In this document: piece after piece, positions 32,461 through 43,161 of the stretch
Layout: each line of letters begins with the position of its first letter
Numbering within the stretch: the first letter of the stretch is position 1
Source of the DNA: Brachionus plicatilis
Lineage: Eukaryota; Rotifera; Eurotatoria; Ploima; Brachionidae
Assembly (NCBI GenBank): GCA_010279815.1
Contig: QEOQ01000226.1
Coordinates: forward strand, 704,976 to 768,975
Direction of reading: 5' to 3'
Length of the DNA: 64,000 nt
Made by a program: the position numbers and the translations under genes
Notes under the pieces: generated by a model
What the model was told of the DNA's origin: nothing
The model's input: only the letters and a program-made list of their open reading frames with translations
Database searches by the model: none

Positions 32461-35400
32461 ATGATGCACTCAGCAAGTAACACAGGGGCGCGCAATTCTC
32501 GCAATTCGTCGCCGACAGCGCGCGAATCCAACGGCCTTAGCGGCCTCAAGTCCAAGTTCGAATCGCAGACACTCAAGAGCCACACGTCCAAAATGTCCTT
32601 TGGCAAGAGGAACTCGTCAAACCAGACCGCGCCTAGCTCGGCATTTCACAGATCGAGACAAGTGTTCGAGCTGGACGCGAGACGGACGCGCAATTCCGCA
32701 TCGTCGCCCATCTCCTCGTTCGACAGACAGACAGTCAAAAATCGATTCAACTCGGGCCCCAAAATAGAGGCCAAAATCGGCCCCAACGCCACCACCGACT
32801 CTGGCGCCAGCCTCGCCAACTTAAATTGTCCTAATAATCAAATGAACATGAGCTGGATCAATTACAAAGCTCACTCGTCCAAGTGTAACATAATTGTGAA
32901 AAAACTGCGCCGTGGCAACAAGCGCTCCAAGTCACTGCCAGCCAAATTCAAGTAAGTCAAAAAAATTTTTTTTTTTTTTTTTTCCGAAACATTATCAAAA
33001 TAATTGACTTGAAAAAATTTTTTTTTTTTCTGACAAATTTAAGTTTCAGATCAAAGGATATGAGATTTTACAATACAATTTTAGAGTGAATTTTTAATAT
33101 TTAAAAAGCATAACGGGTGATGCATAAGTAAACGGACAAAAATTATCGAATATCTCAAAAAATAAAAATTATATCAAGTTCTGTTTTTTTTTTATGTTGT
33201 GAAGAATTTATTTTTTAATAGAATTGTGATTTTTAAATAATGAAAAAAGTTGATCGTGGCTGTACAACGTAGTCAAGATCTTGATGATACTCATGTATAA
33301 ATAGAAGAAGGCGTTTTTTCAAGCATTCATGGATAAAGATGCTCGAATTGATGAATTTAACGCTCAATAACCTAAAAAAGACCATAACTTTGTTAATACT
33401 TAATTTATTTTCAATCTGTAAAAAGATTAAGAAAATTCAGTAGAGAATCTCCAATTTGAATACAGTTGATCGCATTATATACTGTGCTTCGAGTGATTCC
33501 TAGCTTTGTAAAGTGCGCCACAAGATCGGATTTTGTCATTTCTGAAATCATATTTTTGACTGCTTTTGGTATAGCCTCTCGTTCAGACACAGAAAGTCCC
33601 ATTTAAATTTTTTTTTATGTAATTTAATAGCTAATGTTTAGTAGTTTATAAATATTTATATAGAGGATCACCTGATAATTTGCATGATCGGACAAGTTAA
33701 CTAAACTTTTGTCCATTTACTTATGCATCACCTTTGTTAGTAATTATTTATGTGATAATTAATTCTATTTTTTTGTGATTTTTTATGTGAAATTAAATTA
33801 AGTTAAATTGTAAAGAAAAAAATTTAAATTACATGGAGCAAACTTTAGAAAACTGATCTTTTTTCTTAATAGAACAAAAATAAATTTTACTAGAATTATG
33901 GAACAATAACCACATTTTCGGCTTTTAAAAAAAAATTTTGCTGACAAAACTGACTGTGTTATAAATTTTCGTTTAAAGGTCCGGGATAAAATAAAAAAAT
34001 TTCTTGACCAAAACCAAAGTCCGACAAATTCGAAACAAGAAAAAAAAGAAAAATTTAAAAAAAATCTTCTTATTTATTGTTTTTAAATCTAGCATTGATT
34101 CTGTGCTTGACTTCTATATATTTGTTAGTCTAGGGAATTGGACTGAAAACCTTCGATTAGCTTCAGAGGACATAAAGAGAAGACAAATAACTAAATTGTG
34201 TTGAATAAACGTTTATTATAAGTTAAAAGTAAAAAGGAAAAATTTAAAGATTGCTCTTTATAGAACTACAACTATTATTTATATCTAGAAGTTGAAACTT
34301 AAAAAGACCATTAACAATAAAGAAGTCAAATCAAAATAAACTGTGAATTAAATGGACATAAAGATTAATGACTTAGATTTATGATTCCTAAAAACATAAA
34401 GATAAAATCTAAATAAATTTTAAATATTATTAATGTTGATTTAAATTGTTGTAACGGATATTTCATACCGTTGCATATTTTTCACTAAATTTTCGGTAAA
34501 AGGTCTGGAATGAAATAGAATTTAAAAAAAAAAAACATATACTTGACAATTTAAATTAAAAAAATAAAAATAAAAAAAAATGTTATTTGTTCTTTTTTTT
34601 TCTAGCATCAACTCTATGTTGGATCACTGTATATTTTTCACTAAATATTCGGTAAAAAGTCTAGGATGCAATAATTAAAAAAAAACAAGAGCCCGAATAT
34701 TTCAATTAAAAATAAATAAAAATAAAACTTTCAACTTTCTGTTGGACCACTGTATATTTTTCACTAAATATTCGCATAAAGGCCTGGGATCAAATAAAAT
34801 AAAAAAAAAAAGCCTGACAATTTAAATTAAAATTAAATAAAAATAAAATTATAAAAATTGTTATTCTTTTAGGGTAAAATTAAAATTTGAAAAATATATT
34901 TATAGCACAAAAATAAAAATGGAATAAATGCATTCAACACAAAAAATTGAGTTGTTCAAAATTGGGATGTTCTTCAAGTTTTTCACTAAATTAAGATATT
35001 GTGCACATTTATTGGCATTAAAAGAACTGTTTAAAAAAAAGGACCAATTTGTCAATAAATCTAAAAGAGGTAGAGCAAAAAATGCGAAAAAATGGTTTTC
35101 TAGAGACTAATTTTTTTTAATTTCCTTTCTTTTAAGCTTCGAAATTTACTTTTTTTACCCAACTTCCACTTATAAATATCATTAAATAAAATTTAAATTT
35201 AAAAAAAAATTTATTTTATTATAAATTTTTTTGTGTTGAAAAAAAATTTACTTTAAGAATTATTTTAAAACACAATTTTTTTGTGTTAAATGTTTTTCTT
35301 TTTTAAATACAATTTTTTGTACTGAGAAGAAATCGAATTGTGTTGAATGTTTTTTTCATTGTGCTAATCAGCAATTGATTGTGCTGAAATAATAATTCTT

Positions 35401-37547
35401 TTTTTTTATTTTTTCTATCATCAACTCTATGTTTGACCGCTGAATATTTTTGACTAAATTTTCGCTAAAATGTCTGGTATTAAATTAAAAAAATTTTTTT
35501 TAAAAACAAAATCCCAAAAAAATAAAATAAAAAAAAATCTTATTATTTTTATTTTTCTATCATCAACTCTATGTTGGATCACTGTATATTTTTGACTAAA
35601 TTTTCGCTAAAAAAAAAAAATTTTTTTTTAAAAACAAAATCCCAAAAAATTAAAATAAAAATAACAAAAAATAAAATTAAAAAAAAAAATTTTTTTTCTT
35701 TGTCTAGCATCGACTCCTTGTTGGACTACCTGAACACATCAATGGCCCTGAACAAATACGAACTAAAAAAGCTCTCTCAGCAAAGAAACCTAATGCTGTT
35801 CATGAACAACCAACAATCAAACAACCTGTGCACATCGTCAAGCGGCCAGCTAAGCTCCAACCCGGCGCACAACATCTACTTGAGCCACCTGAACCGAATA
35901 AACACGAGCCGCCTCAGCCACTCTCACCACACATCCTCCTCCTCGGGCTACAACAGCGGCGACAACCACTCGAACAGCAGCGCCACCCTCCCAGCCTCCA
36001 ACCCTCCCAACCACAACACAAACTTTTTCAACTTCTACCGGCTCAGCCTCAACCACTTGCCGCTCAACTCAATCCTGCTTAACACCCAGTGCACGTGCGG
36101 CGCCACCGGACCCAGCGGTCCCAGCCAGCCAGTGTCGTGTTCGGCGCGGGTGCGCGACCAGCCGTCCGACTCGGACTTCAGCTGCGAGTCCGACGACGAG
36201 CTGGACGAGCTGAGCGCCGACGAAGAGCTCGACGCCAAGCCCGTCCACCCGGCCTCCCCCCACCACTCACCACACGCGTCCGACACCAGCACCGCCGCCT
36301 CGAGCGGGCAGCAGCCGGCGGCGCAGCGAGCGCCCGGCACCTCCCACTGCCTGCACACGGCCCGCGTCGACATCAGACGCGTCCGCTCGCTCAAAGACCT
36401 CACCCGGACCAAGCTCGTCTACTCGGAGAACGACTTTGTGTTCGGCGAGAAGCTGGGCGAGGGTTTTTTTGCGAACGTGCGCCGCATCCAATTCAAAGAG
36501 GCCAAGGCCAACCAGGCCCAAATAGTTCTCAAAGAACTCAAGCTCAACTTTGTGAATCTAACGGACGACAAGCCCGAGTCCGATCCGGACTCGAGGTCCG
36601 AGCCGCTCAACTACGCCGAGATGAACTCGGCGCACAAGTCCTTTCTCAAAGAGGCCCAGGTGCTGCGCAATCTCAGCCATCCGAACGTGATCAACATGCT
36701 CGGCATCATGTTCACCAAGGAAAAGCACTTGAACTTGGTGCTCGAGTACATTGGCGGCGGCACTCTCAAGGACATCATCCATCACATAAACACGCCGCTG
36801 CAATGGAAGCTGCGCGTGGGATTTGCGCGCGACATCGCCTCGGCCATGCAGTACCTTCACTCGCTCAACATAATACACCGCGATCTCAAGTCGGACAATT
36901 GTCTGGTGAGAGAGAACGGCCGGAGTGTGGTAGTGGCCGACTTTGGCCTCAGTCGCATTCTCCAGTACTCCAACTCTAGTGGCAACACTAGCAGAAACAA
37001 CTCGGCGCTGTTTGTGAACGAGTGTGCCGAGTTTGTGGCGATGACGCACGCCGAGTCGCCCGACTCGTCCTCGGCCACCAATTCGTTTATAGTGGCGGCC
37101 AAGCGCAAGCTGAAAAAGCGCGCCATTAATTCGCACAGACGCCGCTACGCAGTTGTGGGCAACTCGTTCTCAATGGCGCCCGAGATGCTCAAACACCAGA
37201 TATATGATGAGAGAGTGGACATATTTTCGTTTGGCATCATTTGCTGTGAGATTATTGGACGGGTGCAGGCCGATCCGGACTATTTGCCGCGCACAAGCGA
37301 CTTCGGACTCAATGTGGAGTTGTTCCGCAAGAAGTACTGCGAGCCGGACTGTCCCAAGCAGTTTATTAAGATTGCCATCGCTTGTTGTGAGCTAGATCCT
37401 GAGCACAGGCCCGCTTTTGCCAAGACACATCTCTGGCTTAACACTATTCTGCACCATCTGCAGGCCAACCATCCAATACCAAAAAATCTTCTCAAGAATA
37501 TACTCCAGCAAGCGAATGCTGCTGGTCTGCCACAGCTAAAGCTTTAA
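32461..37547 (+). CDS. LIM-kinase-like protein kinase, two exons, lacking LIM/PDZ domains
   Basis: Exon 1 is 32461-32951 (GTAAGT donor) and exon 2 is 35708-37547 (tctag acceptor); phases fit and give 776 aa. Residues 1-~405 are low-complexity, Ser/Asn/Pro-rich, with an acidic run. The kinase domain starts near 406: P-loop GEGFFANV (~414-421), catalytic Lys ~439 (VLKELK), HRDLKSDN with Asp ~556, DFG at ~575, then an Asn/Ser-rich insert of about 50 residues in the activation segment before RRRYAVVGNSFSMAPE. DVDIFSFGII..EIIGRVQADPDYLPRT-type text is characteristic of the LIMK/TESK family, which phosphorylates cofilin. LIMK proteins normally carry two LIM domains and a PDZ domain at the N-terminus; none is seen here, so it is TESK-like in layout. 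SFSMAPE replaces the usual PYWMAPE. Upstream exons cannot be excluded. Coding DNA is far GC-richer than the intron. Confidence 0.85.
33113..33737. mobile_element. Internally deleted mariner-type element in kinase intron
   Basis: Inverted ends GGTGATGCATAAGTAAAC and its counterpart (GGTGATGCATAAGTAAATGG on the other strand) are flanked by TA (33111-33112 and 33738-33739), the Tc1/mariner target. Inside, on the minus strand, a helix-turn-helix ORF (33411-33602) and a fragment reading CLKKRLLLFIHEYHQDLDYV (~33232-33320), similar to the region before the catalytic D of mariner transposases, are joined, so the middle of the gene was deleted. Confidence 0.8.
33411..33602 (-). pseudogene. Mariner transposase N-terminal HTH fragment
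   Basis: This 63-residue frame includes VAHFTKLGITRSTVYNAIN, the helix-turn-helix that binds the inverted repeats in mariner-type transposases. The catalytic domain is missing apart from a fragment nearer the left end. It is non-functional as a transposase but could still bind the ends if expressed. Confidence 0.65.
34895..35447. mobile_element. MULE-like element, copy 2, in kinase intron
   Basis: This is an inverted near-identical counterpart of 29957-30520. It carries the same CAACACAAAAAATT end words and the same coding tail. It lies within the tandem array of exon-start repeats, and the flanking CTATCATCAACTCTATGTTT on its right is shared with copy 1. Confidence 0.65.
34928..35110 (+). 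pseudogene. MULE transposase tail, copy 2 (SWIM damaged, AT-hook intact)
   Basis: A 60-codon ATG frame contains FFKFFTKLRYCAHLLALKEL then KDQFVNKSKRGRAKNAKKWF. Compared with copy 1 the first two SWIM cysteines (CSCKFF) are replaced by FFKFF, so the zinc finger is broken, while the poly-A run is in frame and the basic tail is continuous. Confidence 0.6.
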
Positions 37548-38705
37548 CAATCTTTTTACTCTCTTTTTTTCTCTCACACGAGTTTTTTTCTCTTTTAAAT
37601 TTTTTTTTTTTTTTTTTTATTCCGTAGTGTCCGGTGGTTTTAATTAATTAATTAATAAATTAATTTTTTTCTTCTCTTCTTCTGACAAGGGTGAATGTGT
37701 AGCTGATTTTTTTGCTGAGTGTGTGTCGAGTTTAAATTAAGATCTGAATTAAAATGGCTCATTACAAGTGTAAATAGAATTTTTGTTTTTTTTTTTTTTA
37801 TTTATTAGAGATTTGACAAAGGGTGGCTGATTTTTGTTCGGATTCATATACACACACACACAGACACAAAATGGCATGGTTATATTTAAATTATTCTCAG
37901 TTTTTTTTCTTTTTTCTCTCATTTTTTTTTAAACATTATTTATGAAAGGTAAATAAAAAAAAACATTGGACTTAATATTCTTAATAATTTTATTGACTCT
38001 TATATTCAATTAAATAAAATTTTCAAAATTTTATATTTATTTAATTTTACACATTTATTTATTTTATCTCCTTCAGAATAAAAAATATTGAAAAATGTTC
38101 TAATATTCTGTGTTTTACTTTAAACCGCATAATCGGTAATATTACATAATTTTACGTATGCTAAAACATTTTATTACATTCTACTTTTGATGAAATTTTA
38201 TGTAATCTTACATTTTTTGATTTTTTGAAAAGCTTTTTAATTCAAAAAAATCAATTTTTTTATCCTTATTTTTACTAAATTTAAAAAATTCTTCGTCAAA
38301 AAATTTCACAATTTAAGTAGCCGTCCGGCAAAAATTTGTCCGTATATTTGACCGTGCAATTTTTTCGGCCGGTTTGATTGCTAGTCCACATAACCCTAAA
38401 CCGCATCCATCCAACACTAGTGGTGATTTGATAAACGGATTCTACCATAATTTCGGGGTTGTGAAGTTGGTTTCAATTCGATCATTTCAATTCAGAAAAA
38501 CTTGAATAACTTTTTTACTAAAAGAGATAATTTAGTTCTAAAAAATGCTCAATTATAAGCAAATTTGCTTAATTCAGTAAAATAAGTCTGCAAAATACTC
38601 TGCAATTTTAAGCATTTTGCACGCCATTAAAAAGTATTCAAATCAATTGTGCACTTACCTAGCAGAGTTTTTGCAGACATATATTTTCAGATTAAGGAAA
38701 TACAT
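37548..38705. other. Kinase 3' flank and repeat fragments
   Basis: Poly-T and CA-dinucleotide runs follow the kinase stop (37560-37900). CTCCTTCAGAATAAAAAATA at 38069 resembles a LINE 3' end. At 38560-38690 CTCTGCAATTTTAAGCATTTTG and GCAGAGTTTTTGCAGAC resemble the centre of the foldback at 62027. No gene is visible. Confidence 0.35.
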
Positions 38706-39114
38706 TACTGTTATGAGTTGATGTTTTTACTAAATTTTAAGTAAATTTCCGAAATTTTCGAAACTTTTCGAAACTTTTCGATAATTTACGTAAATTTACT
38801 TTTGAAAAAACGAAAATTTACCAGATTTTACAGAAATTTACGAGAATTTCAGTTAATTTTAATTAATTAGAAATAGTCCAAAAAAACTTAGATTTTTCCC
38901 AATTTTCGTGTTTATTTTAATAATTTTAAGTAAAAATGGTAAAAAAATATGTTCAAGGTAAAAAGTCAATTTTTTTTAAATATTTAAAATTATATTTTCA
39001 TTTTTTTACAAAACTAAATTTACTTAAATTATAGAAAAATTCAGAAAATTTTCGAAAAAATTTCGAAATTTACGTAAAACTTAGTAAAAACAACAAATCA
39101 TAATGGTACTGTAA
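38706..39114. mobile_element. TIR element of the TTTACGTAAA family
   Basis: The left end TTACTGTTATGAGTTGATGT and the inverse of the right end, TTACAGTACCATTATGATTT, lead into arms containing TTTTTACTAA(A/G)TTTTAxGTAAATTTC. The interior is packed with TTTACGTAAATTT and TTTTCGAAA words. There is no ORF. Confidence 0.55.
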
Positions 39115-39523
39115 ATAAAATAAATCTAAATGTATTTTTAGCAAGCATAAAAGTTAAAATTTGACATTGAAAAAAAAAAAATTTAATTCGGTAACAGCAA
39201 TTCAATCAAAGACTATAAGACATGCTTTGAAAACAAAGCGTTCTAACATATTCAGTTTATCTACCGAAAATAACTAAACTGTAAGATACTTATACTAGAA
39301 CTCCGACAAAATGATTCATCGCAAGTCAAATAGACATCAGTAGATAATTTTATAAGATTTCTATAAATAATCTGAATAAAAAATTTACAATAGCTAATTA
39401 CTAAATAGCTATCCCTGAATAAATTCTAGAAATAGCGATTCTGAAATTAGGAAGGAATGCTTAAAATGTTTGAAAAATGTTATAAAATGTGCAAAAATAG
39501 ATGAAATGAATTTGAATTAAAAA
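39115..39523. other. Spacer before peroxiredoxin gene 1
   Basis: AT-rich sequence with no recognisable element; presumed to hold the promoter of the 39524 gene, but no TATA box stands out. Confidence 0.3.
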
Positions 39524-39994
39524 ATGCTAAAAGAAGGAGATCAGTTGCCAAACGAGGATGTTTTTGAAGGAAGCGTAGAAAATAAATTTAGTATACATCA
39601 ACTTTTCGAAAACAAAAAAGGTATTCTTCTTGGTTTTCAAGGAGCATTTACTCCAATTTGTTCCAAACACCATCTTCCAAGCTATATAGACAGACTTAAT
39701 CAACTAAAAGAAAAAGGGTTTGATTATGTGGTATGTGTAATGGTAAATGATCCATTTGTGACATCAGAATGGGAGAAAGTTTATAATTTGCCAAGCAATA
39801 TTCGTTTAATTGCAGATCCGCGCGCTACATTCACTAAGGCAATAGGAATGGATCAGGAATTTTCTGAATTGGGTCTGAGATCAAAAGAATATGCCATGAT
39901 CATTGACAATAATAGAGTGAAAAAACTTTTGATCGAACCAGATCCAAAATATACATCGATTTCGTTAGCAGAAAGCGTTTTTACTTATCTCTAA
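39524..39994 (+). CDS. Peroxiredoxin-5-type protein 1 (no resolving Cys)
   Basis: An intronless 156-aa member of the Prx5 (AhpC/TSA, redoxin) family, which reduces hydrogen and alkyl peroxides in cytosol, mitochondria or peroxisomes. The active site is QGAFTPICS (residues 39-47) with peroxidatic Cys46; the family's first Pro (PGAFTPxC) is Gln. DPFVTSEW and the catalytic Arg (GLRSKEYAM, R119) are present. The segment that holds the resolving Cys in typical Prx5 (GTGxTCSLA) reads PKYTSISLAE, so it probably works as a 1-Cys enzyme. There is no targeting presequence. Codons are more AT-rich than in the paralogs at 42691 and 43348. The start is the first ATG and aligns with the paralogs. Confidence 0.9.
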   Translation: MLKEGDQLPNEDVFEGSVENKFSIHQLFENKKGILLGFQGAFTPICSKHHLPSYIDRLNQLKEKGFDYVVCVMVNDPFVTSEWEKVYNLPSNIRLIADPRATFTKAIGMDQEFSELGLRSKEYAMIIDNNRVKKLLIEPDPKYTSISLAESVFTYL

Positions 39995-39997
39995 TGA

Positions 39998-40355
39998 TTT
40001 CAAATTTAATTTAATTTAAATAAAATTATACAAAAATTATTTTTTTATTAGTAATATCAAATTTATTCGAAATTTCGACTAAGTTCGGAAAAATATCAAA
40101 AATGATTTTTGATTAAATAAATGAGGTTCCCCACAATCTAGAAACTTTTAAATAACAAATAACTACAAAACACAATTTATTTCTGTCGAATTCAAAAAAA
40201 ATGATTTTTATATATTTAACTGGATAACACAAATTTTTTTGAGGTGAAAAAAAATTTAATAAATTTGTTTTATAATTTTTTCAAATAGTTTTTATAAAAA
40301 TACACATAAAAAATTAAATATTAAATTAATAAAATAATTGAATAAAAATTTAATT
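39998..40355. other. Spacer, nothing recognised
   Basis: AT-rich 3' flank of peroxiredoxin gene 1 with an AATAAA-like signal near 40017. No other feature is visible. Confidence 0.3.
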
Positions 40356-40475
40356 TTAGGAAAACCAATTTCCAGCTAATTTTGGACGACCTTTTTTAGG
40401 TTTATTAACAAATTCGTCGGATTATCATATAATGTTGGCTCTGCATCATTCAATGAATTGTCATTGTTTTTTCTT
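40356..40475 (-). pseudogene. AT-hook relic of a MULE-type transposase tail
   Basis: The minus strand reads DEFVNKPKKGRPKLAGNWFS and a stop, with an acidic stretch upstream (DNSLNDAEPTLYDN) in a shifted frame. It matches FVNKPKRGRAKNPGKWFS at 30288 closely enough to be the same protein family. Without the SWIM finger it is only a terminal relic. Confidence 0.5.
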
Positions 40476-40479
40476 TTTC

Positions 40480-42156
40480 GTTTTATTTTTTTTGGATTTT
40501 TTAATCTCCAAAAATTCGGAAACTTTTTTTTATTACGTAAAATCATCGGTTTTTTATTATCTAAAATATTTAGTGGCTGTTTTTAATAGATATTAAAATT
40601 ATTTGCTTGGAAGTTTTTTTATTTGTGGAGAGCAATTTTTGTCTTATTCAAGTTATTGATGTGCTGAAAATTTTTCTTTGTGGGTAACAGTTTTTGTTGG
40701 TAGGGACAAGGTAGACCCTTAAATTAATTGAAACAAAAAGGATAATTTTTTTGGCTTAAAACTATTACGTGCATTAAAAAATAACAAAAATTCTGATGTA
40801 AGATATAACTTTATTATTTGATATTAAATAAAAGCAAAATTGAATAATTGATGCATACAAAATGGGAAAAATCTTTTAACGAATAATAAAAAATTTATGT
40901 AGAATAAAACAATCTTTTTGATAGAATATATATTATATAAATTTTACTAGTATAAAGAAATTATCCTTAAAGAATGAAAAAAAAAATATCGCACGAACTT
41001 AAGTCATTAAAGTATTAAAAAAACTTTCAGGTTTTCGCTAGATGAACCTAATTTAAGACTTGCGGATGAAAGTTTAGTAGACATTTGTGGAAAAACTGAA
41101 CCTTTAGAAGTAAAAATCTGTGGAATAATATGCGAATTTCATTTGTTAATATATAGAGTTGCTGTTAATAGATTTTTTGATATTTAACTTATTATAAAAG
41201 TATCGTATAATTTAATAAAGAATTAGTTATAACAATTCTTTAATTTTTCCAAAAATAGTATTAAAGGTGAGTCTTTTACAAAAACAACATGACATTTTTT
41301 TCTAAAAAAGGTTAAATTTTTAAAAATCTTTAAAAGAATTTTAAGTCTATTATCAAATTTTTTTTAGGAGTTTTAAAAAAGTTTTGCCAAGCTTACGTAT
41401 TTTTATTAATTTTTTCTTTTTCTTTATTAATTCTGTAGTCGAGACTTCTAATTATAATTTTTGATTTATTAATTTTTACCTAAATTGGCCTAAATTAGAA
41501 TTTTTGAAATAGTAGTATATTTTAGGCTGGTCATAATTTTGATAATTTTTTTCAAGATTTTTTTTTAAAGATTTATTGGTTTATGATTACATATATTGGA
41601 TACAAACATGAAATCAACTAGATATCTTATTAAATAACAAAAAAAAAACAAACAATATATTTTTTCTAGATAAAGAAATTTATTGATAGAATATAAAATC
41701 AAAAGACTTTATAAAAAATAATAAGTACTTTTTCTTTCCAATTAAATAATTGAACATCAATCTGAAAAAATCTACGATTTTTTGAACATTCTTCAAAAAC
41801 TCTGAATTTTACAGAAATGTAATTTAAAATAAATAAAATAAGTCAATTATGTAATTATTCAGCAAGCTTAAGCAATTGATGGAGCAATACTTATTTTACT
41901 TTGCTGAAATCACATAATAATTTTTAAAATAAATATTTATTTTTAGAAAAATATTTAAAATATTTTTTAATGGTGTTGTTCTATTCTTTTGAAGGGAATT
42001 TCACAAAATCATCAGATGATGTTATCAAAATAATCAATTAGCGTAAATTCAAGATCTATCTAGAATTCAAAAACTATCTAGGCTTTAACTCGAGGTAGTT
42101 TTAGCAAAAAATTATTAAAGATTATTTTAAAATTTGAAAAAAAATTTATTCTTAAA
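40480..42156. other. Intergenic AT-rich stretch with one retroelement-like fragment
   Basis: Apart from the coding fragment at 41029-41187 I see no gene or defined repeat. Confidence 0.35.
41029..41187 (+). pseudogene. Possible retropepsin-like (gag-pol) fragment
   Basis: After a CAG the plus frame is open for 52 codons: RFSLDEPNLRLADESLVDIC, GKTEPLEVKICGIICEFHLL, IYRVAVNRFFDI and a stop. The pattern of alternating hydrophobic strands ending in an FDI motif resembles the C-terminal half of LTR-retrotransposon aspartic proteases, where (F/V)D(I/V)LLG follows. The catalytic DTG part is not visible. The assignment is tentative. Confidence 0.3.
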
Positions 42157-42414
42157 TCAGTCTTTAAATTTAATTTTTTTCGTTACTCTAAGTTCTTTTT
42201 TTGGCTCAACTGTCATTTCGATTTTGGCACTTTTGCTATTGTGCGGGTAATTTACCTTAAAAATTAAGTCAATACCCAAGGCTGATAGCCACATTTCGAC
42301 ATCAAGGTCCTTGTCTAAAACAAAATTAGAAAAAAAATTTACCAAAATTTTTTTAAAATCACCTTTGTGAGCCCGAAAGCAACTTTTTAAAATGTATTCG
42401 TTTTTTTTACCCAT
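42157..42414 (-). CDS. Small hypothetical protein, probably two exons
   Basis: An open frame of 85 codons starts at ATG 42414. A consensus 48-nt intron (42362-42315, GTGATT...TTTTAG) lies inside it and keeps the frame, so the product is 69 aa if spliced or 85 aa if not. The AT-rich poly-Lys/Phe text of the intron, unlike the flanking codons, favours splicing. The spliced protein begins MGKKNEYILKSCFRAHKDKD and ends with a basic KKELRVTKKIKFKD. No signal peptide or known domain is recognised. Confidence 0.55.
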   Translation of the reverse strand: MGKKNEYILKSCFRAHKGDFKKILVNFFSNFVLDKDLDVEMWLSALGIDLIFKVNYPHNSKSAKIEMTVEPKKELRVTKKIKFKD

Positions 42415-42545
42415 TTTTGTTTTAATATTAAAGATTCCACTTCCTATTTAAGTACTTTGATTGAAAAAATTTTAAATATGTCTATTTGAATACTTGAAAT
42501 ATTTAAAAAATCCGAAGATAAAATTTTGAAAAAAAAAGAAAAATT

Positions 42546-42562
42546 CGTCCCTAGGTGGATTC

Positions 42563-42599
<37 letters not shown>

Positions 42600-42619
42600 G
42601 CCGATTGCGCCATAGAGAC
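42546..42619 (-). tRNA. tRNA-Asn (GTT)
   Basis: A complete 74-nt cloverleaf on the minus strand with A-box-like GGCGCAATCGGCTAGCG, anticodon GTT (42585-42583) in CTGTTAACC, and B-box GGTTCGAATCC. The acceptor stem GTCTCTA pairs with TAGGGAC apart from a G-U type position. It is followed by a T-run that would stop RNA polymerase III. Confidence 0.95.
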
Positions 42620-42690
42620 TCATAGTTAATTCAAACTAGAAACTGAGACAAAAATGAAAAAAAAATAAAACTTTATTTTTTTAATTTTAA

Positions 42691-43161
42691 TCATAAATTT
42701 TTAATAACATTTTCAGCAAGGCTGACTGTTCCACCTTCTCCATCAGGTTCCTCGAATACTTTTTTGACCACGTTATTTTCAACAACCAGAGTGAATCTTT
42801 TTGATCTAATGCCTAGACCAGGAAAGTCTTTTTCCATTGCAAGCGCCTTGGTAAATTTGGCACATGGATCTGAAATAACTCTAACATTGGTTGGCAAATT
42901 GAAATTTTTGGCCCATGCAGTTGTTACAAAAGGATCATTGACAGTCACGCATACCACATAGTCATAGCCTTTTACTTTCAAATCCATCATTTTTTCCACA
43001 AATCCGGGAAGATGCTTTTGAGAGCATACTGGCGTAAAAGCGCCCTGAAAGCCAAGCAGAATGCCTTTATGATTTCTGAATAGCTCAGCTGAATCTATTT
43101 TGTTGTCTACACTGCCTTCGTAGACCTGCTCGCTTGGTATTTTATCTCCTTCTTTAACCAT
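42691..43161 (-). CDS. Peroxiredoxin-5-type protein 2 (resolving Cys replaced)
   Basis: An intronless 156-aa peroxiredoxin of the Prx5 family. The active site is QGAFTPVCS with peroxidatic Cys46 and Gln in place of the usual Pro, as in gene 1. The catalytic Arg lies in GIRSKRFTLVV. Where the resolving Cys is expected the sequence reads GEGGTVSLAEN, with Val. It probably uses an external thiol to resolve the sulfenic acid. It lies head-to-tail with the 43348 gene, consistent with tandem duplication, and begins just upstream of the tRNA on the same strand. Confidence 0.92.
   Translation of the reverse strand: MVKEGDKIPSEQVYEGSVDNKIDSAELFRNHKGILLGFQGAFTPVCSQKHLPGFVEKMMDLKVKGYDYVVCVTVNDPFVTTAWAKNFNLPTNVRVISDPCAKFTKALAMEKDFPGLGIRSKRFTLVVENNVVKKVFEEPDGEGGTVSLAENVIKNL

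Larger units (their letters stand above)
33960..35707 (+). repeat. Decaying tandem copies of the kinase splice-acceptor/exon-2 start
   Basis: The exon-2 boundary reads TCTAG|CATCGACTCCTTGTTGG. Related units occur upstream at 34086 (TCTAGCATTGATTCTGTGC), 34602 (TCTAGCATCAACTCTATG), ~34738, 35418 and 35562 (CATCAACTCTATGTTGGATC), each followed by TTTTTxACTAAATTTTCGxT, a GTCxGGxAT word and an A-rich run. The unit is about 130-150 bp. MULE copy 2 interrupts the array. Several units keep an AG acceptor and encode I-(D/N)-S-(M/V/L)-L-D, so they are duplicated exon starts. Confidence 0.7.

Noticed and set aside
36035..37136. Long minus- and plus-strand ORFs overlapping the kinase exon
   Set aside because: Shadows of GC-rich coding sequence; Arg/Ala/Gly-rich with no domain.
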